The translations under genes were made by a program, and so were the position numbers. A DNA stretch of 64,000 nucleotides from Linnemannia schmuckeri. Taxonomy: Eukaryota > Mortierellomycota > Mortierellomycetes > Mortierellales > Mortierellaceae. Below the pieces are notes generated by a model. That model was not told where the DNA came from. It searched no databases and was given only the letters and a program-made list of their open reading frames with translations. Position 1 is the first letter of the stretch, and the number at the start of each line of letters is the position of its first letter. The stretch spans positions 140,001-204,000 of the forward strand of contig JANATG010000017.1 in assembly GCA_029449235.1 (NCBI GenBank). The letters run 5' to 3'. This document shows, one piece after another, positions 21,251 to 30,509 of this stretch.

Positions 21251-22450
21251 TTAGTCATCGTCTTCATGATCAGCGTCTCTAAGATCATCTTCAGGGCGGG
21301 CAGGGATACCAACATCAAAGTTTACAAGCCCATTTAAATTGATATCGGGCAAACCAAGCGCGTGTCGTAGGTCCGCTATATTGATTCTGAGTGTAGCTTG
21401 TATACTGATGTAGTTATCATGTCGTTCCTCGTTCTGTACAGTATTGTGTTGGTCGAGAGCTGCTCGCTCGTCGTCCAGATGTTGAAGCTGACGAAAAGTC
21501 GCTGTCTGGGGTACTGCTAGTTGATCGAGTGGCGTCTGCTGAACCCTTTTGGCCAGACTCCTTGCGAAATAAGCCCTTGACATGGAGCCCATTGGATTAA
21601 GGGTTCCTTGGCCAATGGCGAGCTCAATTCGCCCGTCCTCCTCTTGAATGCGGCGTTGAGAAGACCTTCTAATTGTGTCCTGCCTTCCTGGAGCGGGGAC
21701 GCGAGGCTGAGGCGGAACCTGGACCTGGGCATCCGTGAGATAGGCGAAAAGGTCGATCACTACTTTATCGGTGTCATTTAGTCGCTTGGCCTCCGCGGTC
21801 CACGCACGCTTGAGCTTACCCTCGTAGTCTTCATCATCCAGCCTTAAGAAAAGCTGTTGGGGGGTGCTGTGCGTTGGTTTTATGTACAACGTCTGGCCCA
21901 ATTCCCACTCAAAGTCCTTCAGTGTTGGGAGATCCGTCCGGTGTCTGACCTTTGCAATTAGTGAGTCCAGCGTGTCTTCCTCCCAGCGAAAGCTCCAAAC
22001 AGCAGCAGCAGGCCAGCTGTTGCGGACTCGACAGTGGGTGTACGGTTGCCCGTAGCGAAGGTTGATACGCAGTGTAATAGATTCTGGAATCTCCGTGTGA
22101 GGACGTCCAGGAGTTGCAGGGCGAGAGGTAGAGGTGGCAGCAGAAGTAGCGGAGGCAGAAGTCGAGGGAGAGGGAGGGGTAGAGGGGTTACGAGGTGGAA
22201 GTGGAGGAGAGAGAGTACGAGGAGGAGGGGGAGGAGAAGGAGAAGGGGAGGAGAGAGGTCTATTTGGTGTAGTTGGAGACGGTGCAAGGGGTCGTATGCC
22301 CCTCGTCTTTCGGCGAGGAATAAGGGGTTCGTCTGAGGAGGGCGAACGATTACGACGTTTAGGAGAAGAAGAGTAGGGGAGAGAGACGAGGGAAGGATTG
22401 GTCCCAGATTCATTTCGTGTAAGGATGCGCCTTTTAGTGTTCTTGGACAT
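21251..22450 (-). CDS. Unrecognised partner protein of the IS630-like element
   Basis: 399 aa from the ATG at 22450 (MSKNTKRRILTR); an in-frame extension to 22498 has no ATG. Residues about 1-110 are Pro/Ser-rich and basic with RRKTRGIRP-like stretches. A folded segment follows (about 115-250: ITLRINLRYGQPY, VWSFRWEEDTLDSLIAKV, FEWELGQTLYIKP). The C-terminus is acidic (DADHEDDD). No known domain is recognised. Position, tail to tail with the transposase, suggests an accessory transposition protein or passenger. Function unknown. Confidence 0.6.
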   Translation of the reverse strand: MSKNTKRRILTRNESGTNPSLVSLPYSSSPKRRNRSPSSDEPLIPRRKTRGIRPLAPSPTTPNRPLSSPSPSPPPPPRTLSPPLPPRNPSTPPSPSTSASATSAATSTSRPATPGRPHTEIPESITLRINLRYGQPYTHCRVRNSWPAAAVWSFRWEEDTLDSLIAKVRHRTDLPTLKDFEWELGQTLYIKPTHSTPQQLFLRLDDEDYEGKLKRAWTAEAKRLNDTDKVVIDLFAYLTDAQVQVPPQPRVPAPGRQDTIRRSSQRRIQEEDGRIELAIGQGTLNPMGSMSRAYFARSLAKRVQQTPLDQLAVPQTATFRQLQHLDDERAALDQHNTVQNEERHDNYISIQATLRINIADLRHALGLPDINLNGLVNFDVGIPARPEDDLRDADHEDDD

Positions 22451-22591
22451 GGTTGTGGCGAAAAGGATAGGTGAAAAAGAAAACGAAAAGCGTTTCACCG
22501 CACTGGTAGTTTGTAGAAATTTTTTTTTGGAAGAGGATTAGAGACACAACCAGTAAGATTAGAGGCTGGAAGGATTAGATCTAATGCCAGA

Positions 22592-23128
22592 TTAGTAGTC
22601 ACTTTTTTTGTTCATTTTTATTGAAACGCGCAATAATGCTTCACTTCCAAATCGCTGCAAATTTGATAGCGAACAGAGAGCAGGGAAATCTTTGTACTGT
22701 GATCTGGATGACATGATTTCTCCGTATCCTGAGAGGCGATACCGGACAACAAGATTGATGGTGCAACTACTATCATCGCTGTAATTGATGATTTTCTCTC
22801 GTAAATTGTACCAAGCAAAGACGAATCCATGGTGCCTTGAATTTTTGATTAGCGTATCGAGTTTGTCGCTTGTGCAAAAGCCCTCTATGTATGGCGTATG
22901 GACAGCGCGGACCAAAAGTGATTTGCCATGTTTTGTAAACCATTCGGGGCCATTGTAGTACGGTTGTGATGCAATGGGAAGTATGCCAGCATCGGCTAAC
23001 GCGAGTAGGTCCGGTATAATATTCTGCGTGTTAAGGGCTAATGTCTCCGTCTCTGGGAAGTCGAAGGATCGAGTAAGGAATGATCGACAAATGCTCATTA
23101 TCTCTCTCAAGCATGGTGATTTGATCAT
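22592..23128 (-). CDS. Unrecognised protein, family U1 member 1 (paralogue of 33404-34102)
   Basis: 178 aa from the ATG at 23128; the longer frame to 23188 starts at GTG. No known domain. It shares about 110 residues with the protein at 33404-34102: P.W..K, then P-Y/F-I/L-E-G-F/I-C, D.LD..IKN..HG-F/Y and WY, followed by a similar beta-rich stretch and a closing helix (LCSLSNLQRFGSEALLRV). A five-copy TGTGGCT array lies 145-196 bases upstream. The fold looks mixed alpha/beta and cytosolic, with no signal peptide. Function unknown. Confidence 0.65.
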   Translation of the reverse strand: MIKSPCLREIMSICRSFLTRSFDFPETETLALNTQNIIPDLLALADAGILPIASQPYYNGPEWFTKHGKSLLVRAVHTPYIEGFCTSDKLDTLIKNSRHHGFVFAWYNLREKIINYSDDSSCTINLVVRYRLSGYGEIMSSRSQYKDFPALCSLSNLQRFGSEALLRVSIKMNKKSDY

Positions 23129-23272
23129 TGTTGTGTGGTTTCCCCAGCGACGTCGGGGAAAGAAATGGTGGGTGAAATAAAGAACCACGCCGCGACCTAT
23201 TTGTGAAGGTTAGTCCTCATCCCCAGTGAAGATTTTCATGTCCAATGTACACCGAAATACGATGGCAAGTTT

Positions 23273-23324
23273 TGTGGCTGTTGTGGCTGTTGTGGCTGTT
23301 GTGGCTGTTATGGTTATTGTGGCT
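23273..23324. promoter_or_regulatory. TGTGGCTGT array, 9-bp period
   Basis: Four perfect TGTGGCT copies at a 9-bp period, plus a fifth at 23318-23324. It sits upstream of the minus-strand U1 gene and just past the 3' end of the small gene 23361-23636. A matching array precedes the U1 paralogue at 33404. Confidence 0.65.
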
Positions 23325-23360
23325 GATCAAACTTTATTTGTGCGGAGAGTGAAAGAGCAA

Positions 23361-23636
23361 TCACAATGTGGCAAGTATATAGTTTGTTGATCGAGTTGTC
23401 ATAGGCGGGACGTTTTCTTTGTTTGAGTCGTCAGGGGCAAAAGAAGCAGCGCTTTTAGGTCGCTTGTGGCTAGTCTTGCATAGAGCTCTTTTTCTTGATT
23501 GATGTTGTGGCTGAACTTGCTTCTTTGTAATGTCTTGTAACACCTCGTGACGCTTTACTTGAGTGGATAACGGAGTTGCCATTTTATGAGGGTAAGGTGT
23601 CATTGTTAGCCCTTTTATATTGGTGATTGAGCACAT
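23361..23636 (-). CDS. Small basic hypothetical protein with KENVPP motif
   Basis: 91 aa, ATG at 23636. Basic and probably disordered, with a Lys/Arg-rich middle (RKRALCKTSHKRPK) and SNKENVPPMTTRS near the end. KEN-type motifs can be APC/C degrons, but in so short a protein this is only suggestive. It is divergent from the gene at 23741, sharing about 100 bp of promoter. Confidence 0.4.
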   Translation of the reverse strand: MCSITNIKGLTMTPYPHKMATPLSTQVKRHEVLQDITKKQVQPQHQSRKRALCKTSHKRPKSAASFAPDDSNKENVPPMTTRSTNYILATL

Positions 23637-23740
23637 GAGGCAGAATATACATATTGCTTAATTTAAAAGTCTCAAGTATAAAATGATGCGGTCAGCGGTC
23701 AAAAGGTTATTAATCACAAGCAATTCGACAAGAGTCCAAC

Positions 23741-24157
23741 ATGCAGCCATCGACCGACTTAGACCTAGTCGCCCACAAAACGACGCTAAAACTTGATTGG
23801 ACGATATTTACTGTTATTGAAAATTGCATGCAATTTGATGACAGCGCCCCGGTTCTCAACTGTGTCCTGAGCGAAGGCAATCTTCCGATCCTATTGGTGA
23901 ATCGCCCGTCAAGACATTCAAGCATCACTCTCAAGCCGTTGTCTCCTGGTGACAGCATTTTAGCCAAGGGGTCCTTAGAACTTGCAGTCATTGGGGGCGC
24001 AATGCAAGCGGTCTTCTATCCAATCCAGGTTACTGAGATGCAAAGTGATGTACTTTCGATGTACACCCATTGCAACGTTGGAGAGCAGTATAATTCTGGA
24101 CGTTTCTCTGAACAAGCTTTGATGGATGTTAGGAGGCAGCACATTAGGTTTCCTTGA
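23741..24157 (+). CDS. Small OB-fold-like protein 1
   Basis: 138 aa. Predicted beta-rich: APVLNCVLSEGNLPILLV, then LSPGDSILAKGSLELAVIGG and VFYPIQVTEM. The G-D-x-I-x-x-x-G-S-L-E-L turn resembles the closing strands of an OB fold and recurs as GTALIIQGTLEI in the gene at 63314-63667. TATAAAA is at about 23677. OB folds often bind single-stranded nucleic acid; binding here is inference. Function unknown. Confidence 0.55.
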   Translation: MQPSTDLDLVAHKTTLKLDWTIFTVIENCMQFDDSAPVLNCVLSEGNLPILLVNRPSRHSSITLKPLSPGDSILAKGSLELAVIGGAMQAVFYPIQVTEMQSDVLSMYTHCNVGEQYNSGRFSEQALMDVRRQHIRFP

Positions 24158-24165
24158 CTTGTAAA

Positions 24166-24338
24166 ATAGCCACAAAGTCAAATAGCCGCAAATAGCCACA
24201 GCAGCCATGGACACCTACAAAAATAGCCACAATTTGGCAATAAATTGAATCATATGCTATCAGCAATCCTTTTTGGAGTACTAAGTGCGTGATATATGCA
24301 AGAGAGCTTGTGGCTGAATTGGTGATTATAATATAAAT
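24166..24338 (+). promoter_or_regulatory. AGCCACA/TGTGGCT cluster and TATA box
   Basis: AGCCACA copies occur from 24166 to about 24235, with TGTGGCT at 24309-24315. TATAAAT at 24332-24338 precedes the ATG at 24367 by 29-35 bases. Confidence 0.55.
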
Positions 24339-24366
24339 ATCCCATATGTTAATTATATTTCACACA

Positions 24367-24794
24367 ATGGACGCTGGTCGTTATATCCCAGGCAGCATGG
24401 CAGACAGTAATACTATTGATTTTGTAGTTGTTATTGGTAATGATTGCCGCTGACGAGAAACTAAAACGGTGATGATTAATCTATTGTACTATTAGAGACT
24501 GATCAAGTCCACGCTGAGCGTAGTGTTGCAGCGCATCTCAATGATGCAAGAGAAACACTAATGTGTCAGCTAAATCTCGATGAGATCTGCGATATGGCAA
24601 AGTTCGATGCTAGAGCCTTGAAGCATATAGAGATGGAGTGTCTCCACCATGCGGTTTTGTTACTAATGAGGCGCATAATGGTGGTCGAGGGCGAGTTTGA
24701 GGCGCGTGGCCACACTGCTTACTTTGCCTGGTTGAAAGGTCAAGTTAAGAGTATGTTGAAGCATGAGAAGTCTATTTCTAGAGCGAATACATAG
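24367..24794 (+). CDS. Hypothetical alpha-helical protein, two exons
   Basis: Exon 1 24367-24436 and exon 2 24496-24794 join in frame at GTAATG...TTAG to give 122 aa. The body is almost wholly helical (VHAERSVAAHLNDARETL, LKHIEMECLHHAVLLLMRRIMVV, HTAYFAWLKGQVKSML). No domain recognised. TATA box and motif cluster upstream support expression. Confidence 0.55.
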
Positions 24795-24909
24795 CTTTAA
24801 TTTATTTTAATGTTTTGGAGCGCTTAGTCCAGATAGAACGTTTGGGACTGTCTAATATAAATATGACTCCTGAGACTAGAAAGGGTCGACAATTTCCCAT
24901 GCAAGAACG

Positions 24910-25404
24910 ATGTCGTCTTTCACCCTGCCCGTGGAGAGACAAGAATTGATCGTAATCAAGAAACCTGGACGCGATGCTCTGACCCAACCTGTGATTAGAA
25001 TCTTATGTCGGCTTGAGTCATGTGGCGGTTTGGTTGAGTTGTGTTGGAGAAGGTCGTCTCGGAAAGCGTTTCCAACAGTTCTCAACAATGTGGAGCAAGG
25101 AAGTGTCATATTTGTCAGTGGTCGTTTTTCAGCGACAATATACAGACATTCCGATGTCCTTCTTGTCCTGAAGTCTATTGACGCAAGGACGATAACAGAG
25201 CGAGAATATCGTGATTTTAATGATGGCTGTTCTTTGCCAGTGATCGATGACAGTAAACAAAGACGTTTGTACTCTCATATCAAATACTTGGAAAAGAAAA
25301 TTGAGCTCAACAAAGTGATGGAAAAGCTGGGGAAAATCAAGATCTCTGAATCTGCAAAAGATAGTGGTCCGGTCAACCCATCGAAAACGAGGCGAAGTCA
25401 TTAG
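24910..25404 (+). CDS. Small OB-fold-like protein 2
   Basis: 164 aa, with TATAAAT at 24856-24862. Residues about 10-95 are beta-rich: QPVIRILCRLESCGGLVELCW, VEQGSVIFVSGRFSATI, VLLVLKSIDARTIT. The order matches that of the protein at 27165. A charged helical tail follows (YLEKKIELNKVMEKLGKIK). It looks like a one-domain OB-type protein. A 63-codon frame starting 4 bases after its stop is not supported. Confidence 0.55.
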   Translation: MSSFTLPVERQELIVIKKPGRDALTQPVIRILCRLESCGGLVELCWRRSSRKAFPTVLNNVEQGSVIFVSGRFSATIYRHSDVLLVLKSIDARTITEREYRDFNDGCSLPVIDDSKQRRLYSHIKYLEKKIELNKVMEKLGKIKISESAKDSGPVNPSKTRRSH

Positions 25405-25662
25405 AAAATGGTAGAAATAAAGTCTTATTCTCTCAGAGGCTTAAAAGAAAGGCTATCATGCTTCCAGAAATCTGGCAACCTCGTGCTCTTGGACCGTTTT
25501 ATGTGTCCTGATGCTCTTCTGTGGATGAAATCTAAGCGCGCAGTATCTCGTAGATATCTCTTGATTCTCTTGGCTCCTCTTTCCAAATTTAGTAGATAGA
25601 ATTATAGACTAAGTTAGGCAAGGATATTTTGTGTGTTAAACATTAAATGATACGTAAGTGAA

Positions 25663-26442
25663 CTAACCTGATTGTAGTCCTCGCTTTGGCTTATCAGGAC
25701 GGCTGCCCTGTTGGCGCCTTGTGGTAGTGTGTTGGCTTTCATGGTCAGAGTGAACGGAGCATCGGTTTTTACGTCTTTGTTGCGTGTTCTCCCTTGTGTT
25801 ATCCCTTGCGTCATTATTAGGTCGCTCTGTAAGTGGTCGGACAAAGCCATCTGGTCCTTGGAAGTACATGGGGTAGTAGCTCTCTCTGCTGTCCTCGGCG
25901 AGGTTTTGAGGTTTTTTATCATAGAGTTGGCGAGTATATACTCGAATCCCTTCCTGGATTTCCGAATCACCTCTCTTTATTCCTGGCCTATGACCGAATG
26001 AATTGGTGGCATTGATGGCAGTCCTACTTGACACGGAACTGTTATCATTGGCTGTTTCGTCGCTATTGCATGTGCATCCTCCCATGTGGTTCATTTCTAT
26101 GGCATTGTTGTCCGGGTTGTCGGGTAATACAGCCTTTTGTTTAGTGAGAACGTACAATCCGAACCCGATTGCCATAATGAGGAAGAACAGAATTGTGCAA
26201 AAAACGATTAAACCAAGAATGAAACTGTAGGCACCCTCCAGTGATTGTTCGCCAAGTATTGCAGTTGCATTGCCCCCGCTTGATGTTGATGTCGTCACTG
26301 GAAGTACATCTGATACTGTTGCGAAATTGGATGGTTGTGTGGTAGTTGAGGCAGGTCTTGTTTTGGTTGCAGGAGTTGGCCTATCTGTTATTGGCGGCGG
26401 AGGTGGTGGTCTTTCTGTTGTTGGCGCTGGAGGGGGAGGCAT
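25663..26442 (-). CDS. Single-pass membrane protein, Pro-rich ectodomain
   Basis: 259 aa, ATG at 26442. The N-terminus is Pro/Thr-rich (about 1-70), followed by one membrane helix (FILGLIVFCTILFFLIMAIGF, about 72-95) and a hydrophilic tail with Cys pairs (GGCTCNS) and many Arg/Gln. There is no cleavable signal, so orientation is uncertain. TATAAATA (minus, 26477-26484) is 35 bases upstream. The stop sits inside a possible donor (CAG|GTTAGT), so a further exon is possible. Divergent from 26591. Confidence 0.6.
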   Translation of the reverse strand: MPPPPAPTTERPPPPPPITDRPTPATKTRPASTTTQPSNFATVSDVLPVTTSTSSGGNATAILGEQSLEGAYSFILGLIVFCTILFFLIMAIGFGLYVLTKQKAVLPDNPDNNAIEMNHMGGCTCNSDETANDNSSVSSRTAINATNSFGHRPGIKRGDSEIQEGIRVYTRQLYDKKPQNLAEDSRESYYPMYFQGPDGFVRPLTERPNNDARDNTRENTQQRRKNRCSVHSDHESQHTTTRRQQGSRPDKPKRGLQSG

Positions 26443-26590
26443 TTTGCTGAAGAGGAATGCTACTGGGCGATTAATTTATTTATATGTGGGTCTGAAATTA
26501 AGAGGACTAACTATTGCGTATCTCGCAGAAATGTATATAAGTGGAAGAGAGGGCTCGAGTTAACTACATTTATCTACTGTCGACGTTAGA

Positions 26591-26893
26591 ATGGACAAGC
26601 CTCAAGCCCAGAGATCAAGTGAGACCATTGTTGTCGTGATGGTGGCTCAAGTTGTCTTTGTCATGTCGGATGTTGACATTGATTTCCCCATATCAGAGCC
26701 TTGTAAGAATCACCTCATGGAACGTTTCAAGTCGCATCAAGCATCTCCCTCAAATTCCGAGCAATTCATGATGTCTTCAAAGCAAGAGAAAACTTGGCCC
26801 ATTATTGCCCACCAGCATTTCGATAAGGCGTTGAGATATGCCGTTGTTACATATGCAGTCGTTTTGATTTTGTGCATGGTGTATTTCATTTGA
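26591..26893 (+). CDS. Small tail-anchored membrane protein
   Basis: 100 aa. A C-terminal hydrophobic helix (YAVVTYAVVLILCMVYFI) ends the chain, the signature of a tail-anchored protein; a weaker hydrophobic stretch is at residues 13-25. TATATAA at 26534-26540. Head to head with the membrane protein at 26442 across about 150 bp, so the two may be co-regulated. Function unknown. Confidence 0.5.
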   Translation: MDKPQAQRSSETIVVVMVAQVVFVMSDVDIDFPISEPCKNHLMERFKSHQASPSNSEQFMMSSKQEKTWPIIAHQHFDKALRYAVVTYAVVLILCMVYFI

Positions 26894-26935
26894 GACTCTT
26901 GTGAGCCATGATTGGCCCCGTGGGGCGTGGTTAAT

Positions 26936-27114
26936 TTGTGGCGTGTGGCTAGTTTGTGGCTATTCCGCTGCGACGCAAACAACGGCGAATAAATTAGTGT
27001 CATACTTGTATAGTATGTGGCTGTTCTGATTGTTTTAGACAAGAAGTATGTGGAATTGATGCTTTTCATAAAGTCTTTAGGCACTTTTTTCAGGATGAAT
27101 ACGACAGTATAAAA
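26936..27114 (+). promoter_or_regulatory. TGTGGCT sites and TATA box
   Basis: TGTGGCG/TGTGGCT sites cluster at about 26936-26965 and again at about 27017. TATAAAA is at 27108-27114. The ATG embedded at 27114 overlaps the TATA box, so the real start is the next in-frame ATG with good spacing, at 27165. Confidence 0.55.
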
Positions 27115-27164
27115 TGAGACGCATGAATTGCCCTTACTCGTTTCCTCATCTCTATTTTTTAAGA

Positions 27165-27980
27165 ATGTCGTCCTTCCCTCTTAATGCACCTCCGACCGTC
27201 TTTACCGTCCTACGCGAGGCCTTCAAAAACCAAGACCACCCGAACAAAATCCAGTTCCAAGGAACATGTGCACGTGGAACCATGTTTGTTATTTGGGACA
27301 AGTCCGTTGTAACCCTTTCCGATGGCGAGAAGGCGCAGTTGAAAGCTCTTAAAAAAGGTGATAAGGTTGTAGTTGAAGGAGACTGGTCTGTTTGGATCAA
27401 CAAGAAGAACGCCTCGTACAAGATTAGTTTTCTTCTCAATTCCTTCGGTGTGAAGGAGGACGGTCTGGAGGATGACGACGACGAGTTTCCTGTAGCGAAA
27501 GATTTTAATTATGAGGAATCAGATGACGCCCTCATGCTGAAGTATTATCAAATGCAGATCGAAATGGACAAGTTGGAACGTAAAGCCGGAGAGAGATCGA
27601 ATGATGTCCGCAAGATTGTCAAGCGTGGCAGGTTGTTGGAGGAAGATGACGATGAGCAAGAGAATATAGGAGATGCAGCAGATCGAGAGCCTCGCTCTGC
27701 GCTTCCGGCAGGTTCATCAACAGGTGGAGGTTCGGGTGGTTCGTCAGCAGGTGGAGGTTCTGGTGGTTCGTCAACAGGCAGTGGTTCGTCGGCAGGTAGC
27801 AGTAGGCAAGGTGGTAACAGGGCAGGCGCTGGTTCGGCATCACAAAGGCCAACAGGGCTAGGAGCCAATCGAAGGAACGGTGGACTCAACGGGGTTACGC
27901 CTGCGGGTACTCACACTAACTTTGATGCTGGTACTAGTAATAATACTAGTACTGGTAATAATTCTATGCTTGTTGATTAA
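27165..27980 (+). CDS. OB-fold-like protein 3 with Gly/Ser-rich tail
   Basis: 271 aa from 27165 (MSSFPLNAPPTVF). Residues about 1-90 look like an OB fold: KIQFQGTCARGTMFVIWDKS, LKKGDKVVVEGDWSVWI, YKISFLLNSFGV. An acidic stretch (EDDDDEFP), a helix (MLKYYQMQIEMDKLERKAG) and a repetitive Gly/Ser-rich tail of GGGSGGSS units follow. Single OB domain, acidic patch and Gly-rich tail recall single-stranded DNA-binding proteins, but the link is by shape, not homology. Confidence 0.6.
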   Translation: MSSFPLNAPPTVFTVLREAFKNQDHPNKIQFQGTCARGTMFVIWDKSVVTLSDGEKAQLKALKKGDKVVVEGDWSVWINKKNASYKISFLLNSFGVKEDGLEDDDDEFPVAKDFNYEESDDALMLKYYQMQIEMDKLERKAGERSNDVRKIVKRGRLLEEDDDEQENIGDAADREPRSALPAGSSTGGGSGGSSAGGGSGGSSTGSGSSAGSSRQGGNRAGAGSASQRPTGLGANRRNGGLNGVTPAGTHTNFDAGTSNNTSTGNNSMLVD

Positions 27981-28291
27981 TCTATCTCAAGACATAAGTT
28001 GCTCTCTCCGAGTTAAGGTCAACCCGCCTTTCTGTCGCATCACTCCTTTACTAGCAAACACGATTTTGTAAAGGACTATGATAATACAACGTCTTTATGA
28101 CGAACCAAATGATTCTAAAGTTGGAGATTGAATGCATCCAGAATGCGGAATGTAATTGTTAATCGTCGATAACATGATAATTGTCATTGATCAAGCAAGA
28201 AATATGATAGAAAGACATTTTACGTACAAGCTGAAGCGCCATGGAAGACGAATTTTGGTATGTTTATTAGTCATGTTTGGCTGGAGCAGAC

Positions 28292-28882
28292 CTATTGAAT
28301 GATGCAAAACTTCTTTGATCGAGAGTGTTTTGAAGGAGTTGTTTTTGATGTGCTGGTATGGTCGTCGTTAAGCCTTATTATTCGTATGATACTGGCGAAT
28401 GCATCTTGTATGTTAGCTCCAGTGAGACTATTTGTTTCTATTAGCTGGCAGCCGATAATATCGGCCATTCCTAATCCGTAATAATAACTGACTTGTCGAT
28501 CGTGCCTGTCACTTTTGTTCCCAACTAGAGTGAGCCGCAAGTGCGCTGTTTTTTTTATGGAAACGATCTCGGTCCAGAGGTGCTCTATTTTCCAAAAGCT
28601 GTCGATATCCGTGATAGAATAGACTAGAACGAATGCGTCTCCGTATTGTATCCACTGTTGTCTGAGGACTCTGCATTCCTCACGGCCTGAAGTGTCGAGT
28701 ATGTTGACTGCGCATGGTATGTTGTCTACCACAATGAGTGTTTGGTGTATGTTTTCAATCGTTGGTTCATACGATTGAAGGTATCCTTGCTGGCACAGTT
28801 GAGCAATCAGAGAAGTCTTCCCGACTTGCTCATCTCCCAGAAGTACAATGTTGTAGAGAGAGTCCCCGAAACGTCTTTGCAT
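28292..28882 (-). CDS. Ras-like small GTPase with altered catalytic loop
   Basis: 196 aa, intact. Motifs in order: P-loop LLGDEQVGKTS (G1), switch I YEPTIENIH, DTSGREE (G3), LVGNKSD (G4), a divergent ETNSL in place of ETSAK (G5), and a C-terminal CaaX box CIIQ after a Lys/Arg stretch. It should be prenylated and membrane-bound. Two positions that control GTP hydrolysis in Ras differ: the P-loop Gly12/Gly13 pair is Glu-Gln and Gln61 is Arg. Rap/Ras-like overall. Sits among accessory genes, with degenerate GTGGC repeats upstream. Confidence 0.88.
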   Translation of the reverse strand: MQRRFGDSLYNIVLLGDEQVGKTSLIAQLCQQGYLQSYEPTIENIHQTLIVVDNIPCAVNILDTSGREECRVLRQQWIQYGDAFVLVYSITDIDSFWKIEHLWTEIVSIKKTAHLRLTLVGNKSDRHDRQVSYYYGLGMADIIGCQLIETNSLTGANIQDAFASIIRIIRLNDDHTSTSKTTPSKHSRSKKFCIIQ

Positions 28883-28984
28883 TCCCGACTCTGTGCTACG
28901 ATTAATGTATGTAGCCTTTGGCGTTGGTCTCAGGTGATTTTTCGCCTCTTAGCCCTTTTTATTTGGATTTTGTTTATCATGTGG

Positions 28985-29118
28985 CTACAATGTTTGTGGC
29001 GGATACTGTTTGACGGGTATATTGTGGCGGTATTTTGTGGTGGCTATTTTACGGCGGCTATTTTGCGGTGGGTATCCTGTGGCAAGTATTTTGTGGGCAG
29101 TATCTTGCGGGTAGTATA
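28985..29118 (+). repeat. Degenerate GTGGCTAT-like minisatellite
   Basis: Repeats of roughly TTTTGTGGCGGCTAT, 12-15 bp each and imperfect, upstream of the Ras-like gene. Related in sequence to the TGTGGCT arrays elsewhere. Confidence 0.55.
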
Positions 29119-30509
29119 GTAGTATAGTGCATTATGTGTGGCTGGGAATAGGGCGGGGAGTAAACAGACTTCTGTTGAGCATATCTTTGGGAGATACTCG
29201 ATTTAATGTCCGCAATAGAATCTCATGAGAAAGGCAAGAACGGGAGAGTGGAAAGATAAGGGTACGCCCTTGAGCACATTCTTGCGGAATATGTAGTTGT
29301 TTATTTAGATGTACCGTGACACTGACCCATGCAAGGACATAAAAGTGACCCCAGTCTGAAACGCTTGCTTGTAGGCTGATTTGGTGAATAGTTAGGTAGC
29401 CAACAGCATTGTTGATCAGGTGACTCCTAGCGATAATAAAGTTATCTGAGTTTCAAAGTAAAAGATATCCTAAAATTGGCCCATGAGTCGGGAACTGATA
29501 GCTATGATACATATTTGGATGTACAGCATTTTTGTTGATCTTGGGACCAGTCGAAACGTGATCCAAGCGCCTTCTATTAGCATTTGAACAATAGGGATGG
29601 TCTATTCCGTGGAAGATTCGTATCGAAAAAGTACTTGAAGTAGAGCCAAAAACATTCTAATTTGAACAAAAGCCAGCACCGCGGAAAATAAGGTTGATTT
29701 CCGTGCTGCAGTACATGTTAGATACTATAACAAAGAAAAACAAGCAGTGCTTTTGGATCGGGGCACCTGTTTTTTGTTGTTCATAGAGTTTGTGAGAGTG
29801 GGATGGAAGTATGGCGCCATATCCCTTTACTCAATACATGACCCAAGATCATTCAGCTCTTGGACAATGTGGATGGTCAATGGTAAAGAAGTGCATGAGA
29901 AATTGGACGAGAAGTTAAGATGGTGCTGTGAAATAGCACATATCGTCGTGGACTTTCTCTCTGCTTAGGGAATGACCCATATGCCGTCTCGCTATTGGAT
30001 AATGAGCATGGTATGCTCTGAAGGCTTGACTTGTGTATCTGGAGGGTTGGCTTGTGTAACGGGTTAATTCATATTCCGTAGGATACAGCAGCTAAGTGGT
30101 TTTGCCACCAGAACACTTGTTTTTTTTGGAGGGGATGTTATCCGCAGAGGGAGCGAGAATGTTATAAAAGATGCTACGCTTTTCGGTAATTGCAGTCTGC
30201 CTCAGTCCCCTAGAACAAGGTATGTGGTCCAATTAGCGAATGTGGTTTGTGTCGCTGCAAAAGTAGCCCCAGAAAAAGAATCTAACAATCAATTGCAATA
30301 TGGATACCATATTGGTTAATCATTTGATCTGTTCGATATGGAAGCGTGATCGTATTTCTGAATGTGTTTAGACAATAATTATAGCCACTACGAGGGTATA
30401 TGTCAAACTCCAAGGTGTTTGCACACTGATCGGACAACGTATGGAAAGTTCCTTAGTGATGTTGCAATTGATGTTTCGTGTGATGCATTAATGAGACTGA
30501 CCAAAATGA
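29119..30509. other. Gene-free stretch
   Basis: Only short frames without motifs. No repeat or RNA gene recognised. Confidence 0.4.

Noticed and set aside
25408..25599. 63-codon frame 4 bases after the gene at 24910
   Set aside because: No promoter of its own and no recognisable features.
29747..29968. 73-codon frame
   Set aside because: No motif, no promoter, odd composition; probably chance.
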